DNA from: Clostridiales bacterium
GTDB lineage: Bacteria > Bacillota > Clostridia > Oscillospirales > Oscillospiraceae
Reading direction: 5' to 3'
DNA: 52,020 nt
NCBI GenBank assembly: GCA_019415645.1
Contig: DXYV01000018.1
Location: 1-52,020, forward strand
Below are positions 41,535 through 50,829 of the stretch, one piece after another; position 1 is the stretch's first letter; every line of letters begins with the position of its first letter. The translations under genes were made by a program, and so were the position numbers. Under the pieces are notes generated by a model. It saw only the letters and a list, made by a program, of their open reading frames with translations. It did not search any database and had not been told where the DNA came from.

Positions 41535-42392
41535 TCACGCCCGCAGGAAGCCCTTGCCGAAGATCTCGCTGGAATTTTCAATGAGCATAAAGGCGTGGGG
41601 GTCGTGCTGCTTCAAATGGCGGCGCAGAGCCACGGCCTGCCCACGGGAGAGAGCGGTAAGCACCACATACTTCTGCCCATGGGTGTAGGCGCCCTCGGCC
41701 AGCCAGAAGGTAGCGCCCCGCTTCAACGTGAAGGTAATGAAGTCGCAGGCGATCTGGGGCTGACTGGTGATAATGGTGAAGGACTTCCGGCGGTTGAGGG
41801 ACTCGATCACGCTGTCTACCAGCACCGATTTGAGCACCAGACCCAGGATGGAGAACAGGCCGGTCTCAATGTCGTAGACCAGCAGGGTGGCGGCGGCAAT
41901 GAGCACGTCGCAGTAGAGCAGGGCCATGCCGATGTCCAGGCTGGTGTACTTTTTCAAAATCATCGCCAGAATATCGGTCCCGCCGGTGGAGGATTCCAGA
42001 TTGAAGAGGATAGCGGAGCCGATGGCAGGGAGGATCACCGCGAAAAAGAGCTCCAGCACCGGCTGGTCGGTAAAGGGGGCGGACATGGGCGCGATCCACT
42101 CCAGGGCAGAGAGCAGGCCGGAAAAGAGCAGGGAGCAGTACACCGTGCGCAGGCCGAAACCCCGGTTCAGGACCACAAAGCCCAACAGCAGGAATGCGGT
42201 GTTGATGACGCTGGCAAAGGTGGAATTGGATACGGCGGGGAACAGGGCGGAGAGAATGACCGCCATGCCGGTGACGCCGCCGGTGGAGAAATGGTTGGGG
42301 AACTTAAAGAAATAGGTGCCAAAAGCCACCAGAGCGGTGCCAAGGGTCATGAAAAGAAATTCCTTGACCATCTGTTTAGAAGGAACAGGCAT
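41535..42392 (-). CDS. YitT family membrane protein
   Basis: 285 aa: five to six membrane segments (LGTALVAFGTYFFKFPNHFSTGGVTGMAVILSALFP; INTAFLLLGFVVLN; LFFAVILPAIGSAILFNLESSTGGTDILAMILKKYTSLDIGMALLYCDVLIAAATLLVY) of the DUF161 repeat, and a C-terminal DUF2179 domain (SFTIITSQPQIACDFITFTLKRGATFWLAEGAYTHGQKYVVLTALSRGQAVALRRHLKQHDPHAFMLIENSSEIFGKGF). STGG repeats in the membrane part are typical. The molecular role is unknown for the family. ATG 42392 has AAAGGA. Confidence 0.92.
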   Translation of the reverse strand: MPVPSKQMVKEFLFMTLGTALVAFGTYFFKFPNHFSTGGVTGMAVILSALFPAVSNSTFASVINTAFLLLGFVVLNRGFGLRTVYCSLLFSGLLSALEWIAPMSAPFTDQPVLELFFAVILPAIGSAILFNLESSTGGTDILAMILKKYTSLDIGMALLYCDVLIAAATLLVYDIETGLFSILGLVLKSVLVDSVIESLNRRKSFTIITSQPQIACDFITFTLKRGATFWLAEGAYTHGQKYVVLTALSRGQAVALRRHLKQHDPHAFMLIENSSEIFGKGFLRA

Positions 42393-42429
42393 CGGTGAGC
42401 ATCCTTTCAAATGTGGAGTACAGACCAGT

Positions 42430-44085
42430 TCAGCGCTGGGCGGTTACGGCCTCCCAGACCTGATAGTTCAGTCCTGCGTCGTCATAGGCGGGCAGATTAC
42501 CCAGCCGCCAGAGAGAGATTCCGCCCAGACCCAGCATACGGGCCAGCTGGGACTTGGCGGCCACGGAGCGGACGTCCTCGTACCACACCAGCCAGCGGCC
42601 GCCGTCCTCGGTGGTGTAATTGGCCCAGGCAGTGGCATATTCCTCCGACCAGCCCAGGACCGCATCCGCCTGCCGCAGCCGCTGAATGAGGGTGGACGGC
42701 GCGGGGGAGGCCTGCTCGGTGGAGCGGATGGTCCCCTGCTCGTCAATGGGCAGGCCCACGCTGTCGATGGAAATGGCCAGCACAACCTTGGAGCGGTCGG
42801 TCACGCCGGTGTCCGGGTCCAGTACATGGGACAGGGTGCGGTACACGTCGGGCAGGGAGGCCGGAGGATTGTCGGTGTTGGCGGTGCCCACATAGTCCTC
42901 CGGCGTGCTCCAGGCATAGTCGTGGGCCATGACGATGAGCCGGTCCGCCGATTCGCCCAGGGCGCGGTAGTCGTAGCCGTCATACCAGTCGTCGGGCTGG
43001 ACGCAGACATAGAGGGTCTTGTCCCCGCCCAGGGCGGCGCGCAGCTCGGTGACAAAGGAGGTAAAGCTTGCCTTCTGGGCGGCCCGAAGCCCCTCAAAAT
43101 CAAGGGTCAGGCCGTCGTAGTCCGCCGCGGCCTGGACCAGCAGGGCGACGGTTTCCGCCCGCCGGCCGGAATCGGCCAGCAGAGCGGCCAGAGTCCCGTC
43201 CGAATCGCTGAGGGCATAAACATTCAGGTGGCAGGCTGTACCGTGCTGAGCCAGATAGGAGGTGACCTCCTCCGCGCCGGAGGGTTTGATCCATTCGTTG
43301 CCGCCGGTGGAATCGGAGACCAGAGCGGGGGCGCCGTTGCCGTCGATCTGGAGGGCGGACCAGCCCACGGAGACTGCGTCCATCGCGCCGGTCAGAGAGA
43401 GCTGGGAATAGGAGGAGAAGGCGTAGAAGCCGTGGAGGAACGCCAGCTTGGAGGTGTAGCGGGCATAGACCCGCATGACCATGGCCGCGGCCTCCGCCCG
43501 GGAGGCGGTGCCCTCCGGCTTGAAGAGTAGTTGGCCGCCCGTCTCCACACCGTTGGTCAGGCCGATCTGATAGGCCAGCAGAAGGTAGCCCGCATCCGGG
43601 TCAGAGGAGGATACGTCGGCAAAGGGGAGGGAGAGACCGGCGGAGACCGCCTCGGCGGCCAGGCTGTCGTAGCCCAGAGCCTGGATCAGCATAACGGCGA
43701 TCTCGCTGCGGGTGATGGCGTCGTCCGGACGGAAGGAATCGCTGCCGTCGGTGACGCCGTGGGCCGCCGCGGTCTCCACCGCGCCGTAGTACCAGGCGCC
43801 CGGCAGGCAGTCGGAATAAGTAGCCGCGGCGGGGGAGAGCGTCTCCCAGCCGAACATGCGGCACAGCACAGTGACGAAGGAGGCCCGGGTCAGCGTGGCC
43901 TCGGGCAGAAAATTGCCGCGCTCGTCCCCCTGGAACAGACCGGCCTGGTCCGCGGCGGCAATCTCGCCGGCAGCCCAGTGTCCGGCCGGCACGTCGGGGA
44001 AGGCAGAGGTAGAGGCCGCCAGCGCGGGCAGCGACAGGGTCAGCACCAGCAGGATCGTGAGCAGCAGAGAAGCGATTCGTTTCAT
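42430..44085 (-). CDS. S-layer GH18 family glycosidase-like protein
   Basis: A 551-aa exported protein: signal peptide (KRIASLLLTILLVLTLSLPALAAS), three SLH repeats (AFPDVPAGHWAAGEIAAADQAGLFQGDERGNFLPEATLTRASFVTVLCRMF and two more, to about residue 215), then a GH18 domain like YaaH/SleL peptidoglycan-lytic or chitinase enzymes: DGLTLDFEGLRAAQKASFTSFVTEL carries the DG-x-x-x-D-x-E motif with the catalytic Glu; RLIVMAHDYAW and WSEEYATAWANY follow. It would cut cell-wall or spore-cortex-like glycan at the surface. ATG 44085 has AAAGGGC 6 nt upstream. Promoter at 44161-44189. Confidence 0.92.
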   Translation of the reverse strand: MKRIASLLLTILLVLTLSLPALAASTSAFPDVPAGHWAAGEIAAADQAGLFQGDERGNFLPEATLTRASFVTVLCRMFGWETLSPAAATYSDCLPGAWYYGAVETAAAHGVTDGSDSFRPDDAITRSEIAVMLIQALGYDSLAAEAVSAGLSLPFADVSSSDPDAGYLLLAYQIGLTNGVETGGQLLFKPEGTASRAEAAAMVMRVYARYTSKLAFLHGFYAFSSYSQLSLTGAMDAVSVGWSALQIDGNGAPALVSDSTGGNEWIKPSGAEEVTSYLAQHGTACHLNVYALSDSDGTLAALLADSGRRAETVALLVQAAADYDGLTLDFEGLRAAQKASFTSFVTELRAALGGDKTLYVCVQPDDWYDGYDYRALGESADRLIVMAHDYAWSTPEDYVGTANTDNPPASLPDVYRTLSHVLDPDTGVTDRSKVVLAISIDSVGLPIDEQGTIRSTEQASPAPSTLIQRLRQADAVLGWSEEYATAWANYTTEDGGRWLVWYEDVRSVAAKSQLARMLGLGGISLWRLGNLPAYDDAGLNYQVWEAVTAQR

Positions 44086-44160
44086 AACAAAGCCCTTTCT
44101 TTCCTGGTCCAAAATTTGGAATACAAGGCGCGCCGCCGCACCTGGGCGGCGGCCGCTGTT

Positions 44161-44189
44161 ATTGTAGCAGAAAAAAACCGCCGGGGCAA
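44161..44189 (-). promoter_or_regulatory. sigma-A promoter of the GH18 gene
   Basis: Minus strand: TTGCCC, 17-nt spacer, TACAAT with extended TG (TGCTACAAT). Confidence 0.75.
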
Positions 44190-44213
44190 CCGCGGTTCTG
44201 TGAAAAAAAGAGA

Positions 44214-44241
44214 TGACGAAATCTTTTGTTTCTGATACAAT
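44214..44241 (+). promoter_or_regulatory. promoter of xpt
   Basis: TGACGA, 16-nt spacer, TACAAT with extended TG (TGATACAAT). No purine-riboswitch sequence lies between it and xpt. Confidence 0.5.
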
Positions 44242-44332
44242 GAAATAAAGAATAAACGGTGCCAGCCGGGCCGGGATACAGCCGGACGGGGCAGCGGACG
44301 CAAAAAAGAGAACAGAGTGGAGTGAAGCGGGA

Positions 44333-44905
44333 ATGAAGCTGCTGGAGGAGCGCATCCGACAGGATGGAAAAATCAAGGGCAACGACGTGCTCAAGGTGGA
44401 CAGCTTTTTGAATCACCAGATGGATGTGGCCCTGTTTGGGGAGATCGGACGGGAATTCAAGCGCCTGTTTGCGGGCGAAGAGATCACCAAGATTCTTACG
44501 ATCGAGGCGTCGGGCATCGGAATCGCCTGCATCGTGGCGCAGTGCTTCGGGGTGCCGGTGCTGTTTGCCAAGAAGAACAAGACCAAGAACATCGCCGGTG
44601 ATGTGTACACCTCCCAGGTGGAATCCTTCACGCACGGCAAGGTTTACGACATCATCGTATCCAAGGAGTTCCTGCGGCCTGAGGACAAGGTGCTGCTCAT
44701 CGACGATTTCCTGGCCAACGGCTCGGCGCTGATGGGGCTGATCAAGCTGGTGCGGGATGCAGGTGCCACCCTGGTGGGCGCGGGCATCTGCGTGGAGAAG
44801 GCCTTCCAGCCCGGCGGCGACCTGATCCGCGGCATGGGCGTGCGGGTGGAATCCCTGGCAAAAATCAAGTCCATGAGCGAGACGGACGGGATTGAATTCT
44901 GTTGA
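44333..44905 (+). CDS. xpt: xanthine phosphoribosyltransferase
   Basis: A 190-aa salvage enzyme converting xanthine and PRPP to XMP. Family marks: KLLEERIRQDGKIKGNDVLKVDSFLNHQMD, EASGIGIACIVAQCFGVPVLFAKK, and the PRPP loop KVLLIDDFLANGSALMGLI (D-D-F-L-A-x-G). ATG 44333 has GGAG about 10 nt upstream. It precedes a nucleoside-type BMP transporter, with a repeat copy between, so both may serve purine uptake and salvage. Confidence 0.95.
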   Translation: MKLLEERIRQDGKIKGNDVLKVDSFLNHQMDVALFGEIGREFKRLFAGEEITKILTIEASGIGIACIVAQCFGVPVLFAKKNKTKNIAGDVYTSQVESFTHGKVYDIIVSKEFLRPEDKVLLIDDFLANGSALMGLIKLVRDAGATLVGAGICVEKAFQPGGDLIRGMGVRVESLAKIKSMSETDGIEFC

Positions 44906-44934
44906 GAAAAGAAGCGCGAGGATAGGCGCATAGG

Positions 44935-45430
44935 GGAGCCTGGACCGGAGCGAGGGCGAGGGGAAGGGCGCTTGCGCCCTGGACACCAGCCCGAGACAGA
45001 GGGAAGGCGACCCGGCCATGCGCCCAATCCGAGCGTGATCCAGAAGCGCTGAGGCGTCACACACAGCAAAAGTGTAAGGATAAGCGGCCTGCTGGCGGCA
45101 AAGGGTAATGTTCCTTTCTGCTCGTACAGCACCCGCAAGGGGTACGCCGCATCCGTAAGGCGGCGGAGCCGCCAACGGCTGCGCAGAAAGTACCCAAAGA
45201 CACGCCAAAGAGGGGGATTTTGATTCCCCCTTATTGGAAGTAACCCCCGGAGAGCAAGACCTGGGGCGTTAGCGTCGGAACGTTCCCCGTAGAGAGAGGT
45301 AACCCGCAGGGCTGCGGAATGGAAAGTAGGGCCGATGAGGACAGTGCGGCCCGCAGGCCGCCTTTCGGAGCGCAACCGCCGCTTGCGGCGGCACTTGGCG
45401 CGGAGATCAGCCCCTACGGGGACCCCGCAC
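44935..45430. repeat. interspersed mosaic repeat, copy R6
   Basis: E-block (44942-45040), D-block reverse (45042-45066), P2 with a 61-nt insert in its loop (45110-45194; arms GTTCCTTTCTGC and GCAGAAAGTACC no longer fully pair), C-block reverse (45205-45260) and B-block (45325-45425). It fills most of the gap 44906-45574. Confidence 0.82.
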
Positions 45431-45574
45431 AGGCCCAACAACATGGGCCGGCTGAGGAAGGGCGGAGCGCGGCTACCACGCTCTGCTCGGCGTATGTATC
45501 GTTTTACCACTGGCAAAGAAGCCGGGTAAAAGATAGAGGAAACTGTGAAACGAAATGATTAGGAGGAAACTGAC

Positions 45575-46879
45575 ATGAAGAAACGCATTCTTGCCCTTCT
45601 GCTGGCCGGCGTGATGGCCCTGGGCCTGGCCGCCTGCAGCGACGGAGGCCAGGGGGAGAGCCAGGCCCCCGACACCACCAGCACCACTCCCGCCGACAGC
45701 AATGAGTCCACCCCCGCCGACAGCACCGGCAGCGCCGCGTCGGAGATCAAGGTGGGCGCGATCATGCTCCACGACGAGAACTCCGGCTACGACATGGCCC
45801 ACATCGAGGGCCTGACCACCGCCTGCGAGAACCTGGGCATCGACATGAGCCAGGTCACCATCCGCTACAACATCCCTGAGGATGAAAACTGCTACGACGC
45901 CGCGGCCGACCTGGCCGACGCCGGCTGCGATATCATCTTCTCCGACTCCTACGGCCACCAGACCTACATGATGCAGGCCGCCCTGGAGTTCCCCGACGTG
46001 ACCTTCGTCTCCTGCACCGGCGACCAGGCCGGCGCGTCCCAGCAGCCCAACCTGAAGAACATCTTCCCCTACACCTATGAGTCCCGCTACGTCTCCGGCG
46101 TGGTGGCCGGCATGAAGCTCAAGGAGCTGATGGATGCCGGCACGGTTACCGATCCCAAGATCGGCTATGTGGGCGCGTATCCCTACGCCGAGGTGGTCTC
46201 CGGCTACACCGCCTTTCTGCTGGGCATCCAGTCCATCGTGCCCGAGGCCTACATGGAGGTTCAGTACACCAACTCCTGGTATGACCTGACCAAGGAGAAC
46301 GAGACCGCCCTGGCCCTTATGAACGACGGCTGCGTCATCATCGGCCAGCACGCCGACTCCACCGGCGCGCCCTCCGCGGTCCAGGCCGAGCATGAGAACG
46401 GCAAGACCGTGTTCTCCGTGGGCTACAACATCGACATGCTGGCCGTAGCCCCCGATGTGGCCCTGACCTCCGCTCAGAACGTGTGGTCCGTGCTCTATCA
46501 GGCCACGCTGGAGGCCTATCTGGAGGGCGGCAACGACGCGGTGCCGGCCGACTACGCCTGCGGCGCGGCAGAGGGCGCGCAGACCATCTCTGCTCTGGGC
46601 CCCGCCTGCGCGGAAGGCACCGCTGAGAAGGTGGAAGAGGTCTGGGCCACCCTTGCGGACGGCAGCCTGAAGGTATTCGACACCTCCAAGTTCACCGTGG
46701 ACGGCGCGACCGTGGACTCCTACCAGGTGGACCTGTCCATCACGGACTTCGCCAGCGGCGAAGTGATCTACCAGGGCCAGGTGGTGGACGCCATCTCCGA
46801 CGGCGCGTTCCAGGAGTCCGTCTACCGTTCCGCGCCCTACTTCGATCTGCGTATCGACGGAATTACCGAGCTGAACTGA
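45575..46879 (+). CDS. BMP family nucleoside-binding lipoprotein
   Basis: A 434-aa substrate-binding protein: signal (KKRILALLLAGVMALGLAAC, lipobox L-A-A-C21), Ser/Thr/Pro linker, then a BMP/Med fold (IKVGAIMLHDENSGYDMAHIEGLTTACENLGID; DAGCDIIFSDSYGHQTYMMQAALEFPDVTFVSCTGDQ; NIFPYTYESRYVSGVVAGMKL; IGYVGAYPYAEVVSGYTAFLLGIQSIVPEA). The R-Y-x-S/T-G-x-x-A-G segment is characteristic of BMP proteins, which bind nucleosides. It feeds the ABC proteins that follow. ATG 45575 has AGGAGG. Substrate is inferred from the family, supported by xpt upstream. Confidence 0.92.
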   Translation: MKKRILALLLAGVMALGLAACSDGGQGESQAPDTTSTTPADSNESTPADSTGSAASEIKVGAIMLHDENSGYDMAHIEGLTTACENLGIDMSQVTIRYNIPEDENCYDAAADLADAGCDIIFSDSYGHQTYMMQAALEFPDVTFVSCTGDQAGASQQPNLKNIFPYTYESRYVSGVVAGMKLKELMDAGTVTDPKIGYVGAYPYAEVVSGYTAFLLGIQSIVPEAYMEVQYTNSWYDLTKENETALALMNDGCVIIGQHADSTGAPSAVQAEHENGKTVFSVGYNIDMLAVAPDVALTSAQNVWSVLYQATLEAYLEGGNDAVPADYACGAAEGAQTISALGPACAEGTAEKVEEVWATLADGSLKVFDTSKFTVDGATVDSYQVDLSITDFASGEVIYQGQVVDAISDGAFQESVYRSAPYFDLRIDGITELN

Positions 46880-46901
46880 TTGAAACCGGAAAACGCCTCA
46901 A

Positions 46902-46930
46902 CAGGGGGGCCGCTGTGTGCGGCCCCCCTG
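46902..46930 (+). terminator. GC-rich hairpin between binding protein and ABC genes
   Basis: CAGGGGGGCCGC, loop TGTGT, GCGGCCCCCCTG. No T-run follows, so it may stabilise the binding-protein mRNA or attenuate transcription rather than terminate fully. Confidence 0.6.
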
Positions 46931-46963
46931 ATTCGTCGAGTGGGCGGAGCAGGACGATTTTGT

Positions 46964-46992
46964 TTTACATCAGCGGACTGCTATGTTAAAAT
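46964..46992 (+). promoter_or_regulatory. internal promoter of the ABC genes
   Basis: TTTACA, 17-nt spacer, TAAAAT. It would let the ATPase and permeases be transcribed apart from the binding protein. Confidence 0.5.
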
Positions 46993-47050
46993 AAAACTGA
47001 GAATACCCGCCGGGCGTCAAGCCCGGGCGGGCAAGAGAGGAAAGGGTGAG

Positions 47051-48592
47051 TTGCCGTTGGAGGAGAGGTACGCGATCAGGATGCGGGGCGTGACCAAGAC
47101 CTTCGGGTCGGTGGTTGCCAACCACGACATCAGCCTGGACATTCGGACGGGCGAGATCCTGGCGCTCCTGGGAGAAAACGGGAGCGGAAAGACCACGCTG
47201 ATGAATATGCTGGCCGGAATCTATTTCCCGGATGCGGGCCAGATTTTCGTGGGGGACCGGGAAGTGACCATCCGTTCTCCCAAGGACGCCTATGACCTGG
47301 GCATCGGCATGATCCATCAGCATTTCAAGCTGGTGGATGTGCTGACTGCGGCGGAGAACATCGTGCTGGGCCTGCCGGGCAAGCTGAATTTGAAGGAGGC
47401 CACGGAGAAGATCCGGGCCATCTGCGACCGGTACGGCTTTGCGGTGGACCCCAATCAGAAAATTTACGACATGTCTGTGTCCCAGAAGCAGACGGTGGAG
47501 ATCGTCAAGGTGCTCTACCGGGGGGCCAATATCCTCATTCTGGATGAGCCCACCGCCGTGCTCACCCCCCAGGAGACCGACCGGCTGTTTACCGTGCTGC
47601 GCAACATGCGCGCGGACGGAAAGTCCATCATCATCATCACCCACAAGCTCCATGAGGTCATGGAGATCTCCGACCGGGTGGCCGTGCTGCGCAAGGGGGA
47701 GTACATCGGCGAGGTGGCCACCGCGGACACCGACCCCCAGAAGCTCACCGACATGATGGTGGGCCGGGCGGTGACGCTGAACATCGACCGGCCGGAGCCC
47801 CGGGACGTGACCGATCGAATCGTGGTGGACCACCTGACGGTGCTCAACGCGGACGGCGTGAAGGCGGTGGACGACGCCTCCTTTACCATCCGCAGCGGCG
47901 AGATTCTGGGCATCGCCGGGGTGTCCGGCTCCGGCCAGCGGGAGCTGCTGGAGGCCATCGCCGGCCTTCAGACCTGTCAGCCCGGCTCCTCCATCCGCTA
48001 TTACAGCGGCGAGGCGGCGGACGGCCGGGAGCTGGTGGGCCTGAGCCCGCTGGAGATCTCCAAGCTGGGCGTGGCCCTGTCCTTCGTGCCCGAGGACCGG
48101 CTGGGCATGGGCCTGGTGGGCTCCATGGACCTGGCTGACAACGTGATGCTGCGCAGCTACCGCCAGGGCAAATCCTTCTTCACCCAGCGCAAGCCGCCCC
48201 ACCAGCTGGCCGAGCGGATCGTGGACCGGCTGGAGGTGGTCACCCCCAGCATCTCCACCCCCGTGCGCCGGCTGTCCGGCGGCAACGTGCAGAAGGTGCT
48301 GGTGGGCCGGGAGATCGCCTCCCACCCCACGGTGCTCATGACTGCCTACGCCGTGCGCGGCCTGGACATCAACACGTCCTACACCATCTACCGGCTGCTC
48401 AATGAGCAAAAGACCCAGGGCGTGGCCGTGGTCTACGTAGGCGAGGACCTGGATGTGCTGCTGGAGCTGTGCGACCGTATCCTGGTGCTGTGCGCCGGCC
48501 GGGTCAACGGCATCGTGGACGGCCGGGCCACCTCCAAGGAGGAGGTCGGTCTGCTGATGACCAACCTGAGAAAGGAGGGGGGACGCGCATGA
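47051..48592 (+). CDS. nucleoside ABC transporter ATPase, two fused domains
   Basis: 513 aa with two ABC domains. First: Walker A LLGENGSGKTTLMNML, MIHQHFKLVDVLTAAENIVLG, signature VSQKQTVEIVKVLYRG, Walker B ILILDEPTAVLTPQE. Second: degenerate Walker A GVSGSGQRELLEAIAGL, signature LSGGNVQKVLVGREIA and Walker-B-like VLMTAYAVRGLDINTS, as in sugar and nucleoside (NupO-type) ATPases where one site is weak. The start TTG 47051 follows AAAGGG; there is no ATG before residue 11 (MRG). The earlier frame to 46880 covers the hairpin and promoter and is rejected. Overlaps the permease by 4 nt. Confidence 0.92.
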   Translation: MPLEERYAIRMRGVTKTFGSVVANHDISLDIRTGEILALLGENGSGKTTLMNMLAGIYFPDAGQIFVGDREVTIRSPKDAYDLGIGMIHQHFKLVDVLTAAENIVLGLPGKLNLKEATEKIRAICDRYGFAVDPNQKIYDMSVSQKQTVEIVKVLYRGANILILDEPTAVLTPQETDRLFTVLRNMRADGKSIIIITHKLHEVMEISDRVAVLRKGEYIGEVATADTDPQKLTDMMVGRAVTLNIDRPEPRDVTDRIVVDHLTVLNADGVKAVDDASFTIRSGEILGIAGVSGSGQRELLEAIAGLQTCQPGSSIRYYSGEAADGRELVGLSPLEISKLGVALSFVPEDRLGMGLVGSMDLADNVMLRSYRQGKSFFTQRKPPHQLAERIVDRLEVVTPSISTPVRRLSGGNVQKVLVGREIASHPTVLMTAYAVRGLDINTSYTIYRLLNEQKTQGVAVVYVGEDLDVLLELCDRILVLCAGRVNGIVDGRATSKEEVGLLMTNLRKEGGRA

Positions 48593-49695
48593 GTACCGTC
48601 CATCATTCCGAGCCACTGGTCCGTCTGGTCAAGCGGGACACCATCGCCCGGCCCAAGGCCTGGGGCATCCGCCTGGCCGCCGTGGTGCTGGCCCTGCTGC
48701 TCAGCGGCCTGTTCATTTATGCCATCACCAAGCTCAACCCCATCCAGGTGTACCAGGCCATGTATGAGGGCGCCCTGGGCACCACCCGCCGCACCTGGAC
48801 CACCATCCGGGGCACCATGATGCTGCTGTGCATCAGCGTGGGCCTGGCCCCCGCCTTCAAAATGCGATTCTGGAACATCGGCGCCGAGGGTCAGATCCTC
48901 ATCGGCGGCTGCGTCACCGCGGGCATCATGCTCTATCTGGGCAGCGCGCTGCCCACCCCGCTTCTGCTGGTGGTCATGGCGGTGGGCAGTCTGGCAGGGG
49001 GCGCGCTGTGGGGCATCGTCCCGGCCTTTTTCAAGGCCCGCTGGGGCACCAATGAGACCCTGTTCACCCTGATGATGAATTATGTGGCCATCCAGATCAC
49101 CTCGTACTGCGTGGCCCTGTGGGAAAATCCCGCGGGCTCCAACACGGTGGGCATCATCAACCAGCAGACCCGCAAAGGCTGGTTTCCCGAGCTGCTGGGC
49201 CAGCAGTATCTGCTGAATGTGATTCTGGTCCTGGCGCTGACCATCGGCATGTACATCTACCTGCGCTATTCCAAGCAGGGCTATGAGATCGCCGTGGTGG
49301 GCGAGAGCCAGAACACCGCCCGGTACGCGGGCATCAAGCTGTCCAAGGTCATCATCCGCACCATGGCCATCTCGGGCGCCATCTGCGGCCTGGCGGGCTT
49401 TGTGGCGGTGGCGGGCGCCAGCCACACCATCTCCACCTCCACCGCCGGCGGCCAGGGCTTTACCGCCATCATCGTGGCCTGGCTGGCCAAGTTCAACACC
49501 TTTGTCATGCTGCTCATCGCCTTTTTGCTGGTGTTCCTCCAGGAGGGGGCAGTGGAGATCGCCAGCCGCTTCAACCTCAACGACTTCGCCGCCAACGTCA
49601 TTACGGGCATCATCCTGTTCTGCATCATCGGCTGCGAGTTCTTCATCCAGTACAAGCTGATTTTCCGCAAACGGAAGGGAGGGGCCGCCGCATGA
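48589..49695 (+). CDS. nucleoside ABC transporter permease 1
   Basis: A 368-aa membrane protein of about nine segments of the BPD_transp_2 family: AAVVLALLLSGLFIYAITKLNP, GTMMLLCISVGLAPAFKMRFWNIGAEGQILIGGCV (the N-I-G-A-E-G-Q motif), LMMNYVAIQITSY, the Q-G-x-x-x-x-A-I-x-V-A-W-L segment (GGQGFTAIIVAWLAKFNTF). ATG overlaps the ATPase stop (ATGA). Pairs with permease 2 in the membrane. Confidence 0.93.
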   Translation: MSTVHHSEPLVRLVKRDTIARPKAWGIRLAAVVLALLLSGLFIYAITKLNPIQVYQAMYEGALGTTRRTWTTIRGTMMLLCISVGLAPAFKMRFWNIGAEGQILIGGCVTAGIMLYLGSALPTPLLLVVMAVGSLAGGALWGIVPAFFKARWGTNETLFTLMMNYVAIQITSYCVALWENPAGSNTVGIINQQTRKGWFPELLGQQYLLNVILVLALTIGMYIYLRYSKQGYEIAVVGESQNTARYAGIKLSKVIIRTMAISGAICGLAGFVAVAGASHTISTSTAGGQGFTAIIVAWLAKFNTFVMLLIAFLLVFLQEGAVEIASRFNLNDFAANVITGIILFCIIGCEFFIQYKLIFRKRKGGAAA

Positions 49696-50666
49696 TTCAG
49701 CTGTTTACCTCGGCCATCATTTACGGGACGGTCATTCTTTACGGCGCCCTGGGCGAGATTCTCACGGAGAAATCGGGCAACCTGAACCTGGGCGTGCCCG
49801 GCATCATGTATCTGGGCGGAATTGCCGGCCTGGCCTCCGCCTTTGGCTACGAGACCCTCAGCGCGGACCCGAACCCGCTGATCTGTCTGATCTTGTCCTT
49901 GGTATGCGCCTTCGCGGCCTCCATGCTGGGCGGGCTGCTGTTCAGCTTCCTGACCATCACCCTGCGGGCCAATCAGAACGTCACCGGTCTGACCCTGACC
50001 ATCTTCGGCAGCGGCCTGGCCAACTTCTTCGGCGGCGAGCTGAACAACATGGCCGGCGGCGTGGGGCAGATCTCCGTGGCCGTCACCAGCGGAGCCTACC
50101 GCGCCAATATTCCTGCGCTGGCCAACGCCGGGCCGCTGGGCCGGATCTTTCTCAGCCACGGCTTTATGGTCTATCTGGCCATTGTGCTGGCCGTGGTGAT
50201 GAGCTGGTTCCTCAACCGGACCCGTGCCGGCCTGTGCCTGCGGGCTGTGGGCGAGAACCCCGCCACCGCCGACGCGGCAGGCATCAATGTGACCAAATAC
50301 AAATATCTGGCCACCTGCCTGGGCGCGGGCATCTCCGGCCTGGGCGGCCTGTACTACACCATGGACTATATCCGCGGCACCTGGGCCAGCGAGGGCACCA
50401 TCGAGGCCCTGGGCTGGCTGGCGGTGGCGCTGGTCATCTTCGCCGTTTGGCGGCCGCTGAACGCCCTGTGGGGCTCCTATCTGTTCGGCCTGCTGACCTG
50501 GCTGTATCTGTATATCCCGGGGCTCAACCGCAGCTCTCTGGAGCTGTTCCGGATGCTGCCCTACTTGGTCACCATCGCGGTGCTGATTCTCATCTCCCTG
50601 CGGAAAAAGCGCGAGAACCAGCCGCCGGCCAGCCTGGGTCTGCCGTACTTTAGAGAAGAGCGGTAA
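49692..50666 (+). CDS. nucleoside ABC transporter permease 2
   Basis: A 324-aa membrane protein, second permease of the BMP system: GTVILYGALGEILTEKSGNLNLGVPGIMYLGG (permease core E-K-S-G-x-x-N-L-G-V-x-G), VGEISV-like GVGQISVAVTS, GENPATADAAGINVTKYKYLATCLGAGISGLGG and GTWASEGTIEALGWLAVALVIFAVWRPLNALWGSYLFG. ATG overlaps permease 1. The last 17 codons (ENQPPASLGLPYFREER) recur downstream at 50830-50883. Confidence 0.93.
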   Translation: MIQLFTSAIIYGTVILYGALGEILTEKSGNLNLGVPGIMYLGGIAGLASAFGYETLSADPNPLICLILSLVCAFAASMLGGLLFSFLTITLRANQNVTGLTLTIFGSGLANFFGGELNNMAGGVGQISVAVTSGAYRANIPALANAGPLGRIFLSHGFMVYLAIVLAVVMSWFLNRTRAGLCLRAVGENPATADAAGINVTKYKYLATCLGAGISGLGGLYYTMDYIRGTWASEGTIEALGWLAVALVIFAVWRPLNALWGSYLFGLLTWLYLYIPGLNRSSLELFRMLPYLVTIAVLILISLRKKRENQPPASLGLPYFREER

Positions 50667-50708
50667 AACGCGCAGTCCAGCAGGTTCTCGCGCAACCCCG
50701 CCAAAGGC
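50613..50708 (+). repeat. 3' end of permease 2 plus downstream, first copy
   Basis: Direct repeat with 50830-50924; holds the final 17 codons, the stop and about 40 nt more. Confidence 0.85.
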
Positions 50709-50829
50709 GGGGCGCGCAAAGCGCGTACAAGCGGTTTGGACGCAGTCCAAAGCCTTGGTGAGGGCGAATTGACTTCGCCCGAACAAAATCAAAACATGGG
50801 GCCCCCGGACGAGCGGAGCCGTCTGGGGG

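Noticed and set aside
44242..44332. Purine riboswitch before xpt
   Set aside because: Leader of about 90 nt lacks the conserved three-way junction motifs of the purine aptamer.
46880..47050. Upstream extension of the ABC ATPase
   Set aside because: Covers a hairpin and promoter; the sequence has no ABC similarity and no ribosome site.
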